Positions 23,340 to 33,835 of a stretch of DNA of 64,000 bases are shown in pieces. The notes below the pieces were generated by a model. The model was not told the origin of the DNA. It did not search any database and saw nothing but the letters and a program-made list of their open reading frames with translations. Both the position numbers and the translations under genes were made by a program. Origin of the DNA: Flaccisagitta enflata (lineage: Eukaryota; Chaetognatha; Sagittoidea; Aphragmophora); NCBI GenBank assembly GCA_965153355.1, contig OZ231126.1, positions 70,556,001 to 70,620,000 of the forward strand. The letters are read 5' to 3'. Positions within the stretch are counted from its first letter, which is position 1, and each line of letters opens with the position of its first letter.

Positions 23340-25333
23340 TGAAAAAAGAGAGAAAATTGTGTCACAAAAATGGAATTGCTAGTCAAGATTTGCACCAGCC
23401 ATGAAGTGAGGAGATGTGCACTCACTTTAATGGATCAGTAAAAAGTGAAATCTACTTTGCTTATGAATATGAGTCACATTATAAGTTACTTCAACCTGTT
23501 TTCTTTTAAATTGTTAGTCAACTGGAAAGTTGCCTATATCCAGTTACCCTCTGATCTTCACTCTCTCTTTTATATTGGGAATGTTCTAAGAATGTCAAGC
23601 GATGAGTGTCTTAGTGGACGAAAGAGTTTCCTTCTCGAAAATATTTCCATTTATTAGGGTTATAAAATGTATTCATCGAATTTGGTCAAAAAGTCCTATA
23701 CTTGTCAGAAACCAACTCCAGAGACATACTGAGTACATTATCTGGTAAGAATAACACTTTTTGGCCCAGTTTCAACTCATTTGACCGGCTTCAAACATTG
23801 AAAAACGTGGAAATCTCTTTGTTCATTTTTCAAAGGGACACTTTTTCAAGAAAAATTTATAAAAAATAGCAGAAATTGTAAAAAGATTTTACCAAATAGG
23901 TAAATCGATGCAAAATTGCCTGAGGAATCGAAAAAAATTGGTTTCGAGTTGATATTTCCAACCATTTTTGAGTTATAGTGCTTTTTGTGCAGGGTTAAAA
24001 AAATAAACCATTTTCTGAAATTATTTAATGCACTGGGAGAGACTTTTACCCCCCTTAACCTTGTCCGATTTCGATGAAATTTGAACTGTAGCTTATTTAC
24101 ATCATGTACTTCCACCATCTAAAATTTCATGACATTCGGACAATGTTAAGATGCCCAAATTAGACTTAAAAGTCGAAAATTGACAAATCGAATTTTTGAA
24201 AAATTAAATTCTATGTGGGGACAATGCCAAATTATATAGGGGAGGGGTCAACCATGACCCAAAAATTTTTGTTGGGGTCGTTGATGATCTCCAAAAAAAA
24301 AATTCAGCCCTTGTTTAGCATTTTTTGCCTGCCAAAACAAAAATAAATTGAAATCGCTATCATGTGCAAAATGTCAAAAAATCATAAATTTTGGCATCGG
24401 GAAGGTAACACCTCTCCTGTAAACCACCTGTGCTTCAGAGTTCACATGTTTTTATAAACATCAATCACATTTGGTCTGGTGTAACAAGAAAAATTTCAGT
24501 TTGAAGGCTTAAATTAATGTCCAAAAGGCCTGAAAATAGTTATTTTGGGGGTACCAAAGGCAAAAAAAAAAAAAAACAATCATTTAACCCCCTAATACTG
24601 GTTCGATATTCATGAAATTTTTACTGTAAATTTTCAACGTCATACATTACTATCAACTAAAATTTTATGATGATCGGGCCATATTAACATGCCCAAATTA
24701 GAGTCAAAAGTCAAAAAACAATGTATCGGGCTGGCTGTTTTTCCGTCGGGTTTTGCAATATTGTGCAGAGAGAGCCCGACTGGCTCCGTCCAGAAATCTA
24801 TTAAAAAGACCTGGATATAATGTCATCGTGGACGGGTGGGCAGGGGTATTCAACCCTGTGCCACACCCCCTTCCACACATGCACGCAACCACAGTAACCT
24901 AACTCATGGCAATTGCGCATTTTCACAATTTTCAACTCGATCATCACAGATGGATGAACCAATAGACTGACGGAAAGTCTATAAACGAGGAGGGATAACA
25001 GACCAATGCCTTCCAGATGAGCATATGTAGTATTGCAGGAGGGCAGGGGCAGTTATGTGGGTGGATGTGGGCTGTTTACAAAGAGGTTAGACAGGGCGGT
25101 AATCCTAATGCATGCATTTACACGCTCGCTTGTGCATTCATTTGCACGTTTGCTTGTATGTGCATTTTTACGCTCGCTCGTATGTGCATTTGCACGCTTG
25201 CTTGTACGTGCATTAGTACATTTGCTGATTTTTGCATTTGCAGAATCGCTTACTAGTTTAATATTTAATCGCTCTCATGTCCTCATTTGCACTCCTCTTA
25301 TGCAAGCTTTTATACGCTTAAAACCTCTTAGAA
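23340..25333. other. AT-rich unique stretch (copy 2)
   Basis: Counterpart of 11840-13805. The direct repeat is clearer here (about 24050-24180 and 24588-24715, both ending in a GCCCAAATTAGA..AAAGTC block). Identity with copy 1 drops sharply between about 23790 and 24530, then recovers. Confidence 0.5.
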
Positions 25334-25925
25334 ACAAGGCCGGATACACGGGCCAAGACGGTGCGCCGGGCGTTATGAATTCTTAGACCTATCCCTAGCT
25401 CCATCAGACCTATCCCTAGCTCTATCAGACCTATCCCGAGCTCTATCATACCTATCCCAAGCTCTATCAGGCCTATCCCGAGCTCTATCAGGCCTATCCC
25501 GAACTCTATCAGACCTATCCCGAGCTCTATCAGACCTATCCCCACACCTATCCGACCTACAACCAGACATATCCGACCTATCTCCAGCTCAATCAGACCT
25601 TACCGTAGCTGATGTTTTTAGTAAATGAAATGACGAGTATCATCAATGATGATCATCGCTTGATTCAGAATTTGTGAATGAATGTTTTTGATGAATTAAT
25701 AAATGAATGAATGAACGAATGGGCGAAGGAATGAATGAATTAGTAAATGAATGAATGAATGAATTAAAATGAATGTGGTAAGGGATGAAAGGTGAGAGGA
25801 ATGAAGAAATACACGTTTTGAGCGTTAAAGCCGTTTTGCGCATTTCAAACGTTTGCGTAACCGACCGACCGACCGGCCAACGAACCGACGGACATGACCT
25901 CTTATAGAAGTGCGAGGACGCACTT
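25334..25925 (+). mobile_element. HINE-like element, AAGTGCG class (copy 2)
   Basis: Regular 21-bp core (25383-25605), AATGAATG stretch, CCGACCGACCGACC, and 3' stem AAGTGCG-AGGA-CGCACTT (25908-25925) then AAAA. Confidence 0.75.
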
Positions 25926-25974
25926 AAAATCAGTCTGAATGACTTAGTGTTTGACAAACGTTTTTGATTTATTA

Positions 25975-26095
25975 ACGTTTTTGATTTACGAACATTCGTG
26001 ATATATGAACGTTCGTGATCGATTTACGAATGTTCGTGACACACAAATGTTCGCGATTTACAAACATTCATGTGATTCACGAACGGCTGGGCGCT
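25975..26095. repeat. Palindromic ACGAACGTTCGT-type tandem units
   Basis: Four to five ~20-bp units such as GAACGTTCGTGATCG and ACGAATGTTCGTGA, each self-complementary. Copy 1 (about 14450-14560) preserves only part of the run. Confidence 0.6.
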
Positions 26096-26228
26096 CGTTA
26101 ACTGCGTGGTGCGTAAAACCACTAAGTATTTCAGTCGATTTTGCGGCATTCATGTTTCGCGTTGTCATAGGTCCAGCAACCACACGCTCCACTTTCTCTC
26201 TCTCTCTCACGCGCGGTTTCTCTTTTTT

Positions 26229-26382
26229 TAGTTGCGGACTAGCAACAATGTAAGAGGTGTGGTCTACGTCCGTCCGTTGGTCTCTCGAGGGTCAGCAAGT
26301 TAGACAAGGCCGGATCCACGGCAATCCAGTCGAGGAAGGTTGGGCAGGAGCAGTAAAGCAACCAGTCGCCCAATGGCAATAT
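26229..26382. mobile_element. Back-to-back HINE-like ends
   Basis: TTTTTTTAGTTGC-GGACTA-GCAAC (26230-26245) with GTCCGTCCGTTGGTC is a minus-oriented 3' end. ACAAGGCCGGATCCACGGC at 26304 starts a plus-oriented head. The two lie 60 bases apart, and the head runs into the GGCCCC-class element at 26383. Confidence 0.55.
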
Positions 26383-27460
26383 GTGGTCAGCGATACCCGG
26401 TATACCCGTTGCCCTGCCTTGCATGGTTGTGAATCAGAATGAGAGGAAGCAGGGCAGCGGCTGCAAAGGGGACGATGTCCTGTAGAACACAGGGGACTTC
26501 CGTTTGTTCGTTCGTTCGTTCGTTTGTTCGTTCGTTCGTCCATTCATTCGTTCGTTCGTTCGTTCATTCGTTCATTTGTCTGTTTATCCGTCTGTCCCCC
26601 CCAGGCCCTCTCAGGCCTGAAATCTGCCCTCTGAGGCCCTTCATCTGCCCTCTCAGCCTCAGGCCTGAAATCTGCCCTCCCAGGACTTGAATCTGAGAGG
26701 GCAGATTCAAGGCCTGAGAGAGCAGATTTCCGGCCAGAGAGGGCTGATTCAAGGCCTGAAGAGGAAAAATTTCAGGCCTGAAAGGCCAGATGAAGGGCCT
26801 GAGAGGGCAGATTTAAGGCCAAAGAGGTCAGATTTCAGGCCTGAGAGGGCCTGAGGGGACAAACGGATAAACGAACGAACGAACGGAAGTCCCCTGTGTT
26901 CTACAAACGAAAAACGTCATAACTGTTCTTTTTGGGCAGCGGCCCCGAAAGGGTCGATGACCTATGCCTTCACACATATGGGGGATTTTCTCCTTCCCCT
27001 TCTCCTTCTCCTTCTTCTCTGTCCGTCCCCCCCAGGCTCGAGGCTCGAATCCCAGTCCTGAGACCCAAATCCCAGCCTCATGGCCCAAATCCTAGCCTCA
27101 AGACTCAAATCCTAGCCTGGAGGCCCAAATTTTAGCCTGGAGGCCTGAATTTCAGCCTTGAAGCCCAAATCCCAGTCAACAGACCCAGATCCCAGCCTCC
27201 GGGCTAAAATTTGGGCCTCCAAGCTAGGATTTGAGCCTTGAGGCTAGGATTTGGGCCATGAGGCTGGGATTTGGGTCTCAGGACTGAAGATTCAGCTCTA
27301 AGCCTGGGGAGAGGGCGAACATAGAAGGAGGAGGAGGAAGAAAGAGAAAATCCCCATATGTGTGATAGGTCATCGGCCCCTGGGCCGCTGCTCTGCTTCC
27401 CCTTCAACTTCAAGCACAACCTACTCCGGAGGGGCATGGGTACCGCTGACCATCTAACGC
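26383..27460. mobile_element. Compound Helentron-like element, GGCCCC class
   Basis: Outer end TGGTCAGCGATACC; GCAGGGCAGCGGC; GATGTCCTGTAGAACACAGG; TTCG repeats; a core of GGCCTGAGAGGGCAGATTT units in both orientations (26590-26855); an ACGAACGAACGA tract; the inverse block CCCTGTGTTCTACA. A second element follows at once: GGGCAGCGGCCCCGAAAGG (26936), CTTCTC tract, GGCCCAAATCCCAGCC units (27040-27290), a GGAGGAGGA tract, GGTCATCGGCCCCTGGGCCG and the outer inverse end GGTACCGCTGACCATCTAAC (27441-27460). So two cores are nested within one pair of outer ends. Confidence 0.65.
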
Positions 27461-27473
27461 TTTTGCGACTATT

Positions 27474-27477
27474 ACAG

Positions 27478-27521
<44 letters not shown>

Positions 27522-27579
27522 ATTTTCATCATTGTTGTTGTCGTAGTTGTTGTCGTCGTTGTCGTCGTCGTCGTCGTCG

Positions 27580-27611
<32 letters not shown>

Positions 27612-27828
27612 ATCGTTGTTGTTGTTAACAAAGTTGTCATCACTGCTGTCATCGTCGATGACATCACGACAAAACAAATAGACTGGATTGTGATTGAACC
27701 CAGTTGTCGTTGTTGTTGTTGTTGTTGTTGTTGTTATCGTTGTTGTTGTTAACAAAGTTGTCATCACTGCTGTCATCGTCGATGACATCACGACAAAACA
27801 AATAGACTGGATTGTGATTGAACCCAGT
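27474..27828. repeat. GTT/GTC tract with two ~120-bp units
   Basis: GTT array (27474-27520), GTCGTC array, then two copies of the unit TTAACAAAGTTGTCATCACT ... GATTGTGATTGAACCCAG (27611-27703 and 27733-27827). Copy 1 has the same units in worse condition. Confidence 0.85.
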
Positions 27829-27911
27829 CTATTCGTTTTGTTGTCATATCATTGACAAACTTTCTCATTTCAAATCTGAGTTACTCGGGTCCTTTGTTCT
27901 CTCATTCTCTC

Positions 27912-28060
<149 letters not shown>

Positions 28061-28117
28061 TCTCTTTCTCTGTGCGGGTACAATCGACTCGGAGGTTAGC
28101 CTAGAATTGGTTATATG

Positions 28118-28213
28118 CAGCCCTGATTTTAGAGCGGGCCCGCGGGCCCGAGGCCCACATTTCTGCTATCGGGCCCGCAAGTTTTTCCGACTGCGGGCCC
28201 GACGGGCCCGCTC
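28118..28213 (+). mobile_element. GC-rich palindromic element (family G), base x = G
   Basis: CAGCCCTGATTTTAGAGCGG opens it. Inner stem CGGGCCCGCA (28170-28179) pairs with TGCGGGCCCG (28192-28201). The outer arm GAGCGGGCCCG (from 28132) pairs with CGGGCCCGCTC (to 28213). All four arms carry C/G at the position that varies in the other copies. No coding capacity. Family unknown to me. Confidence 0.7.
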
Positions 28214-28300
28214 ATGTTTGGCTCATCATTTTTTATTAATACTGAAGTGGTATATTGATTTTTTTTGGTTTCATTTATATTTCCTTCTCTTTTTTCTGTT

Positions 28301-28302
<2 letters not shown>

Positions 28303-28363
<61 letters not shown>

Positions 28364-28372
28364 CTCTTTCTT
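28303..28372. repeat. TTTC microsatellite
   Basis: About 17 TTTC units followed by TCTC variants, just before a HINE-like 3' end. Confidence 0.95.
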
Positions 28373-28460
28373 TCTCTCTCTTTTCTTTTCTAGCTTTTTT
28401 TTTGTTCCTTTCTTTATTTTTATGTTTCTTTCATTCTTTCCTCCTATTTCTCTTTTCTTT

Positions 28461-28546
28461 TTTTTAGTTGCGGACACGCAACTCTATAAGAGGCTTTGTC
28501 CGTCCGTCGGTCGGTCTGTCGGTCGGTCCGTCACGCTCGAGTTGAA
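28461..28546 (-). mobile_element. 3' end of HINE-like element, AGTTGCG class
   Basis: TTTTTAG leads into the perfect stem AGTTGCG-GACA-CGCAACT (28466-28483), then CTATAAGAGGCTTTGTC, CCGTCCGTCGG repeats and CGCTCGAGTTGAAAA. No matching ACAAGGCC head is seen on the far side; instead the LINE remnant starts at once. Confidence 0.75.
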
Positions 28547-29543
28547 AAGTGGAAGTTCAATGTAAGTCTGTTGAAAGACAGTTCTTACACTGGACTTCTA
28601 AGGGGACAGATAAGGGAGGTCAGGCAAGGGAAGGGAGGTTTTGCAAATGATGGTGAGTGGTGGGATTGGGCGAAAGAGGTGTGGCGTTTGGTGACCTTGG
28701 AGTACAGTAGAGAGAAGGCAAGAGCGAGGAGGGAGTATGTTTGGAGGTTGAAAGAGGAGAGAGAGAGGTTGGAATGGGATGTGGCGTATGGTTGGGCGAG
28801 TGAAGTAGAGAAGGGTGAGTTGGAAAGAGTGGAGCAGTTGTTGAAGGAGGAGGAGAGAAGGGCGGAGGGGCACAGGGTAAGGGCAAGGCTGCCCAATTTT
28901 GCAGAGAGGGAACCAGGAGTGGCGTATATCAGTAAGATGGAGAAAAGCAGGTCAGGCAGGAACTTGATATACGCCTTGAGAGACAGGCAGGGTGTTGTGC
29001 AATATGGGTCAGAAGGGGTGCTGGACGTGGCGCACGGGTTCTATACGGACTTGTTTACAAGCGATGGGACGGACAATAACGTGCAGGACCAACTACTTCA
29101 CAGACTGACAAAGACTTTATCACCAGAGTCCCACGAGATGTGTGAAAGGCGGATGAATGTGGAGGAGCTGGGGGAGGCACTTAAGACACTCCAGAACGGT
29201 AGGGCGCCGGGGGAGGACGGCTTCCCTGCCGAATTCTGGAAGTTCTTTTGGGCCGACCTTTCCAGCGACTTCTTGGGTGTAGTCGAGTGCGCGTATGAGA
29301 GTGGACGCTTGCCTGAGAGTATGCGTGGTGGTGTGATTCGGTTGTTGTATAAAAAGGGTGACAAATTAGAGGTTGGGAACTACCGACCCGTCACCTTGGT
29401 TAATGCCGACTACAAGATCATCAGTAGGGTGATCGCACGGAGAATGTTGAAGGTCCTGCCAGAGCTTATACATGAGGATCAGACGTGTGTTCCAGGTCGC
29501 CGTATCTCCACTAATCTACATGTCCTTCGGGATTCCTTCGCGA
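28547..29543 (+). pseudogene. Tx1/L1-type LINE reverse transcriptase fragment (copy 2)
   Basis: One open frame of about 332 LINE-derived codons, from KWKFNVSLLKDSS to VLRDSFAIS. It includes WWDWAKEVWRLVTLEYSREK, NGRAPGEDGFPAEFWKFFW, KKGDKLEVGNYRPVTLV and IHEDQTCVPGRR, the N-terminal half of a LINE RT. The upstream MSVRRSVCRSVRHARVE codons come from the CCGT tract of the adjacent HINE end, and the downstream ESVVSF codons from the minisatellite, so neither belongs to the LINE. Endonuclease, both catalytic aspartate motifs, thumb and C-terminus are missing. It lacks the frameshift of copy 1. In LINEs this protein copies element RNA at a nicked target; this fragment cannot. Confidence 0.8.
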
Positions 29544-29859
29544 TTTCTGAGTCTGTGGTCTCGTTTTCTGAGTCTGTGGTCTCTTTCCGAGTCTGTGGTC
29601 TTGATATCCAAGTCTCTGGTCTCGATTTCCAAGTCTGTGGTCTCGATTTCCAAGTATGTGGTCTCAATTTCCAAGTCTGTGGGCGCGATTTTTGAATCTA
29701 TGGTCTCATTTTCTGAGTCTGTGGTCTCTTTCCGAGTCTGTGGTCTTGATTTCCAAGTCTGTGGTCTCGATTTCCAAGTCTGTGGTCTCAATATCCGAGT
29801 CTGTGGTCTCAATATCCAAGTCTGTGGTCTCGATTTCCGAGTCTGTGGTCTCGATTTTT
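29544..29859. repeat. 21-bp minisatellite (GAGTCTGTGGTCTCG type)
   Basis: About 15 units continuing directly from the LINE fragment. It stays open in several frames on both strands because 21 is a multiple of three. Confidence 0.92.
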
Positions 29860-30725
29860 GGGCAGCGGCTCCGAAGGGGCCGATGACCTATGCTTTCACA
29901 TATGCAGAAATTTCTCCTCCTCCTCCGTCCGTACCCCCCTTCCCGCCTCATGGCCCAAATCCTGGCCTTGAGGCCCAAATCTGGGCCTTGAGGCCCAAAT
30001 CCCAGCCTTGCGGCCCAAATCCCAGCTTTAAGGCCTAAATCTTAGCCTCAAGGCCCAAATCCCAGCCTTGAGGCTCAAATCCCAGCCGATGACCTATGCT
30101 TTCACATATGCAGAAATTTCTCCTCCTCCTCCGTCCGTACCCCCCCCCGCCTCATGGCCCAAATCCTGGCCTTGAGGCCCAAATCCGGGCCTTGAGGCCC
30201 AAATCCCAGCCTTGCGGCCCAAATCCCAGCTTTAAGGCCTAAATCTTAGCCTCAAGGCCCAAATCCAAGCCTTGAGGCTCAAATCCCAGCCTTGAGGCCC
30301 AAATCCTAGCCTTGGGGCCCACAACCTTGCCTTGAAGCCCAAAACCTAGCTTTGAGGCCCAGATCCCAGCCTTGAGGCCCAAACCCCAGGCTTGAGGCTC
30401 AAATTCCAGCCTAAAGGCCAAAATTCCAGCCTTGAGGCCCAAAACCCAGCCTTTGGGCTCAAATCCCAGCCTTGAGGCCCAAATCCTAGCCTTGGGGCCC
30501 AAAATCCAACCTTGAGGCTCAAATCCTAGCCTTGAGGCCCAAAACCCAGCCTTGAGATAAAAACCCAGCCTAAAGGCCAAAATTCCAGCCGTGAGGCCCA
30601 AATCCCAGCCTAAATCCCAGAAACTTACTAAGCATAGGTCATCGGCCCCTTCGGGGCCGCTGCCCCTCTAACCACCTCATACCCACATATACTCACATAG
30701 GGGCAACGGGTACCGCTGACCATCT
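29860..30725 (+). mobile_element. Helentron-like element, GGCCCC class, AAATCCCAGCC core
   Basis: GGGCAGCGGCTCCGAAGGGG (29860), GATGACCTATGCTTTCACAT, a CTCCTCCTCCGTCCGT tract, then about 30 units of GAGGCCCAAATCCCAGCCTT (20-21 bp). Near the 3' side come AGCATAGGTCATCGGCCCC, CTTCGGGGCCGCTGCCCC (stem GGCCCC-TTC-GGGGCC) and the outer inverse end GGGTACCGCTGACCATCTGA. A 206-bp internal tandem duplication is listed separately. Confidence 0.75.
29882..30290. repeat. 206-bp tandem duplication inside the element
   Basis: The sequence from GATGACCTATGCTTTCACAT to the GGCCTAAATCTTAGCCTC unit starts at 29882 and again at 30088, with few changes. Recent internal expansion is likely. Confidence 0.85.
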
Positions 30726-30732
30726 GAGACTT

Positions 30733-31990
30733 ATTGAGTCTGTGGTCTCGATTTTTGAGTCTGTGGTCTCGATTTTTGAGTCTGTGGTCTCGATTTCCGA
30801 GTCTGTGGTATCGATATCTGAGTCTGTGGTCTCGATATCTGAGTCTGTGGTCTCGATATCTGAGTCTGTGGTCTCGATATCCGAGTCTGTGGTCTCGATT
30901 TCCGAGTCTGTGGTCTTGATTTCCGAGTCTGTGGTCTCGATTTCCGAGTCTGTGGTCTCGATTTCCGAGTCTGTGGTCTCGATTTTCCGAGTCTGCGGTT
31001 TTGATTTCCGAGTCTGTGGTCTCGATTTCCGAGTCTGCGGTTTCGATTTCCGAGTCTGCGGTCTCGATTTCCGAGTCTGCGGTCTCAATTTCCGAGTCTG
31101 CGGTCTCGATTTCTGAGTCTGTGGTCTCGATTTCCGAGTCTGTCGTCTGGATTTCCGAGTCTTTGGTCTCGGTTTCAGAGTCTGTGGCCTCGATATCAGA
31201 GTCGGTGGTCGCGATTTCCGAGTTGGTGAACACAATTTCCGAGTCTGTGGGCGCAATTTCCGAGTCTGTGGGCGCGATTTCCGAGTCTGGGCACAATTTC
31301 CGAATCTGTTGAAGCGATTTCCGAGTCTGCGGGCGCGATTTTTGAGTCTGTGGGTGCAATTTCCGAGTCGGTGGGCGCAATTTCCGAGTCTGTGAGCGCA
31401 ATTTCCGAGTCTTTGGGCGCAATTTCCGAGTCTGTGGGCGCGATTTCCGAGTCTGTGGGCGCGATTTCTGAGTCTGTGGGCGTGATTTTTTAGTCTTTTG
31501 TCGCAATTGCCGACTCTTTAGTCGCGATATCCGAGTCTGTGGTCGCGATTTCCGAGTCTGTGGTCGCAATTTCCATTCTGTGGTCGCGATTTCCGAGTCT
31601 GTGGTCGCAATTTCTGAGTCTGTGGTCTCGTTTTCTGAGTCTGTGGTCTCTTTCCGAGTCTGTGGTCTCGATTTCCAAGTCTGTGGTCTCGATTTCCAAG
31701 TCTGTGGTCTCGATTTCCAAGTATGTGGTCTCAATTTCCAAGTCTGTGGGCGCGATTTTTGAGTCTGTGGGCACGATTTTTGAGTCTGTGGGCGCGATTT
31801 TCGAGTCTGTGGGCGCAATTTTTGAGTCTGTGGGCGCGATTTTCGAGTCTGTGGGCGCGATTTTCGAGTCTGTGGGCGCGAGTTCCAAGTCTCTGGTTGC
31901 AAGTTTCAAGTTTGTGGTTTCGATTTTCGAAACTGTGGTCATAGTTTTCGAGGCTGTGGTCAAGGTTTTCGAGTCTGTGGTCACAATAGC
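30733..31990. repeat. Long 21-bp minisatellite (GAGTCTGTGGTCTCG type)
   Basis: About 60 units of GAGTCTGTGGTCTCGATTTC and variants. Subfamilies occur in blocks: GATATC-containing (30810-30890), GTGGGCGCGATTTC (31240-31480 and 31740-31870), GTGGTCGCGATTTC (31520-31610). The long TRKSRPQ-type and FESVVSI-type frames are artefacts. Confidence 0.95.
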
Positions 31991-33113
31991 CACAGCGTTT
32001 CGAGAAAATAATATCCATTATTATTTTCATGTGAAGAGGATTCGAATGATATGCGGAAACATATACTTTATCAGTAAGTATCTAAAAAAATGGTGCAGGA
32101 AGAAAAAATCTCCCTCCGATCCGTATTCGTAACAGCCGCAACTTTGTGTCGCCTAAACGAAGACAACAACCTGATGATTTTTTGCTGATTAAATTATTTT
32201 AACACATGCGAGGCTATGGCGTCGGTGGGCGTCCACCGATTTGAATGCGGTTTTTTGCTCTGGCTCACATTTTTTAAAGAGCAGGTCCCTGTTAGTGAAT
32301 TCAAGACAATTCGTCATACACTTCGCCGACAATTAACCACGAAGTTAAAAAATATTTGATGATCTATCTTAACTCTTTTTGAGCTAATTTTCTCGCAATT
32401 TTTTCTGCATTTATCAATGTAAATGTCAAGTTTTTGATTGTGCATGATAATCATGACTGGTGTATATAGTTATGGATATATATATTCATGATAGAAGGGG
32501 TAAAATATCCCAACGCATTGGAAATTTTGCGAAAGCTAACAAAGTTTGAAATGTGGCAAGCAGCCAGCATTTTATAACCCTACATTTATGGCAAGCTACC
32601 GGCTGTATTGATCTGACGCAGCGTTACCAATTAGACTTGTTAGTGGGTGCCACAGTAAATAAGCGGCTTTATCTTTGACGTCATATGAAAAGATACAAAT
32701 CTTTTGTCGCCGAAAATGACCATGAATGGCACTTAATTACACATGCCTTTAGTCGATGTGCAAGCGACTGTATGCTACAATATGCTGTTCCGTCAGTCTG
32801 TCTTTCAGTCCAACCGATACATTTCTATACTGCGAGTGGTTTTCATTTCTATACTGCAAGTGGTTTTCGCGTTTTTCGCGTTTTCGCCCCAGCAAACGCG
32901 AATATTAGGGTCGTCCTTTCTCACTCTATAAAAGTAAGGATACGCTCCACAACAATTCAAGTGTATGTCTAAGATTGAAAACATGAAAGGAAGGAAAAAG
33001 GGTTTTCTTAAAACGGAGACAAAGTTCTTGAAAAAGGAAGAAAGCGCGTCTTACGGTTTTCCTTTCTTCTGGGGGAAGGAAATGGATTATGACAGTTGCC
33101 ATTCATGGCAGAG
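31991..33113. other. AT-rich unique stretch, no gene
   Basis: No element or protein recognised. A ~26-bp direct repeat (TCTATACTGCGAGTGGTTTT / TCTATACTGCAAGTGGTTTT) is at about 32824-32870. Confidence 0.5.
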
Positions 33114-33116
33114 TAA

Positions 33117-33371
33117 GGGCGTGTTTCTAGTGAAGATGAAAAACGCGTTTGTTCCCATTGAACGCATTTACAGCATGAACACATATTCAAGATTTTCAAC
33201 TGTCCCATGAGGGAGTGAGCGAAGTGAGTGAGCGAGCCCGTGAACGGAGCAAGCAAAGCAAGCGTAGCGCTGCGGAGCGAGTGAGTGGAGTGAGCCGTGC
33301 GAGCAAACGAATGTAGCGAGCAACCGAGTGGCCCTTTCAAAACGCAATCGTCTTTGACTAGAAACACTCCC
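33117..33371 (+). mobile_element. PIF/Harbinger-type MITE
   Basis: Terminal inverted repeats GGGCGTGTTTCTAGT (33117-33131) and ACTAGAAACACTCCC (33357-33371), flanked on both sides by TAA (33114-33116, 33372-33374). The 3-bp TWA duplication is the hallmark of PIF/Harbinger insertion. The interior has AAACGCG, GAACACATATTC and a stretch of GAGTGAGCGAAG-like repeats. No transposase frame; 255 bp. Confidence 0.75.
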
Positions 33372-33374
33372 TAA

Positions 33375-33832
33375 AAGAGTGAGTTCAAGATAGGGGCTTC
33401 AAGTACGCTTTAAAAGCCCGGCTTCGGTGTTATTCAATGCAATTGATATGCTACTCCCAAAGAGATTTAGTTTGCCTTTTATGCACAATGTCAGAGTGAA
33501 CGTTTTATCACATTGTTGTAGAATGTACAGAGATGATGTAAGTAAAGGTAACATTAAAGTATAAAATGCTGCGACTTTTAGAAACGATTCATGTTATGTC
33601 CTTGACAGTGCCTGAAAAGTATCCATATCAGCCAATTTATTCATCTTGGAAAATATGAACAAATCAAGTTAATCTTGTGTTAACGTGAACACACCTCAAC
33701 ATCAAGATAGTGAAAGGGAAAAAGAAAATGGTGTGAAAGGACTTCTCCTTCCAACAACTCGGCTCTTCTGGGGAGAATTCGCTTTTCCGCCCGATTTGCC
33801 TCAAAAGCTTTTAGCTTGGAGAGCGCCAATTC
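33375..33832. other. Unique spacer between two opposed MITEs
   Basis: No gene recognised. It lies between two copies of the same MITE in opposite orientation, so a foldback of the whole 33.1-34.1 kb segment is possible. Confidence 0.45.
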
Positions 33833-33835
33833 TTA

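Noticed and set aside
28496-28546. MSVRRSVCRSVRHARVE as N-terminus of the reverse transcriptase
   Set aside because: These codons come from CCGT repeats and the hairpin end of the neighbouring mobile element, not from a LINE.
30628-31902. Long minus-strand open frame (424 codons, TRKSRPQ repeats)
   Set aside because: It is the 21-bp minisatellite read through; other frames on both strands are equally open and the content is purely periodic.
30733-31990. CRISPR-like array
   Set aside because: Units are contiguous 21-bp repeats with no spacers, in a eukaryotic context.
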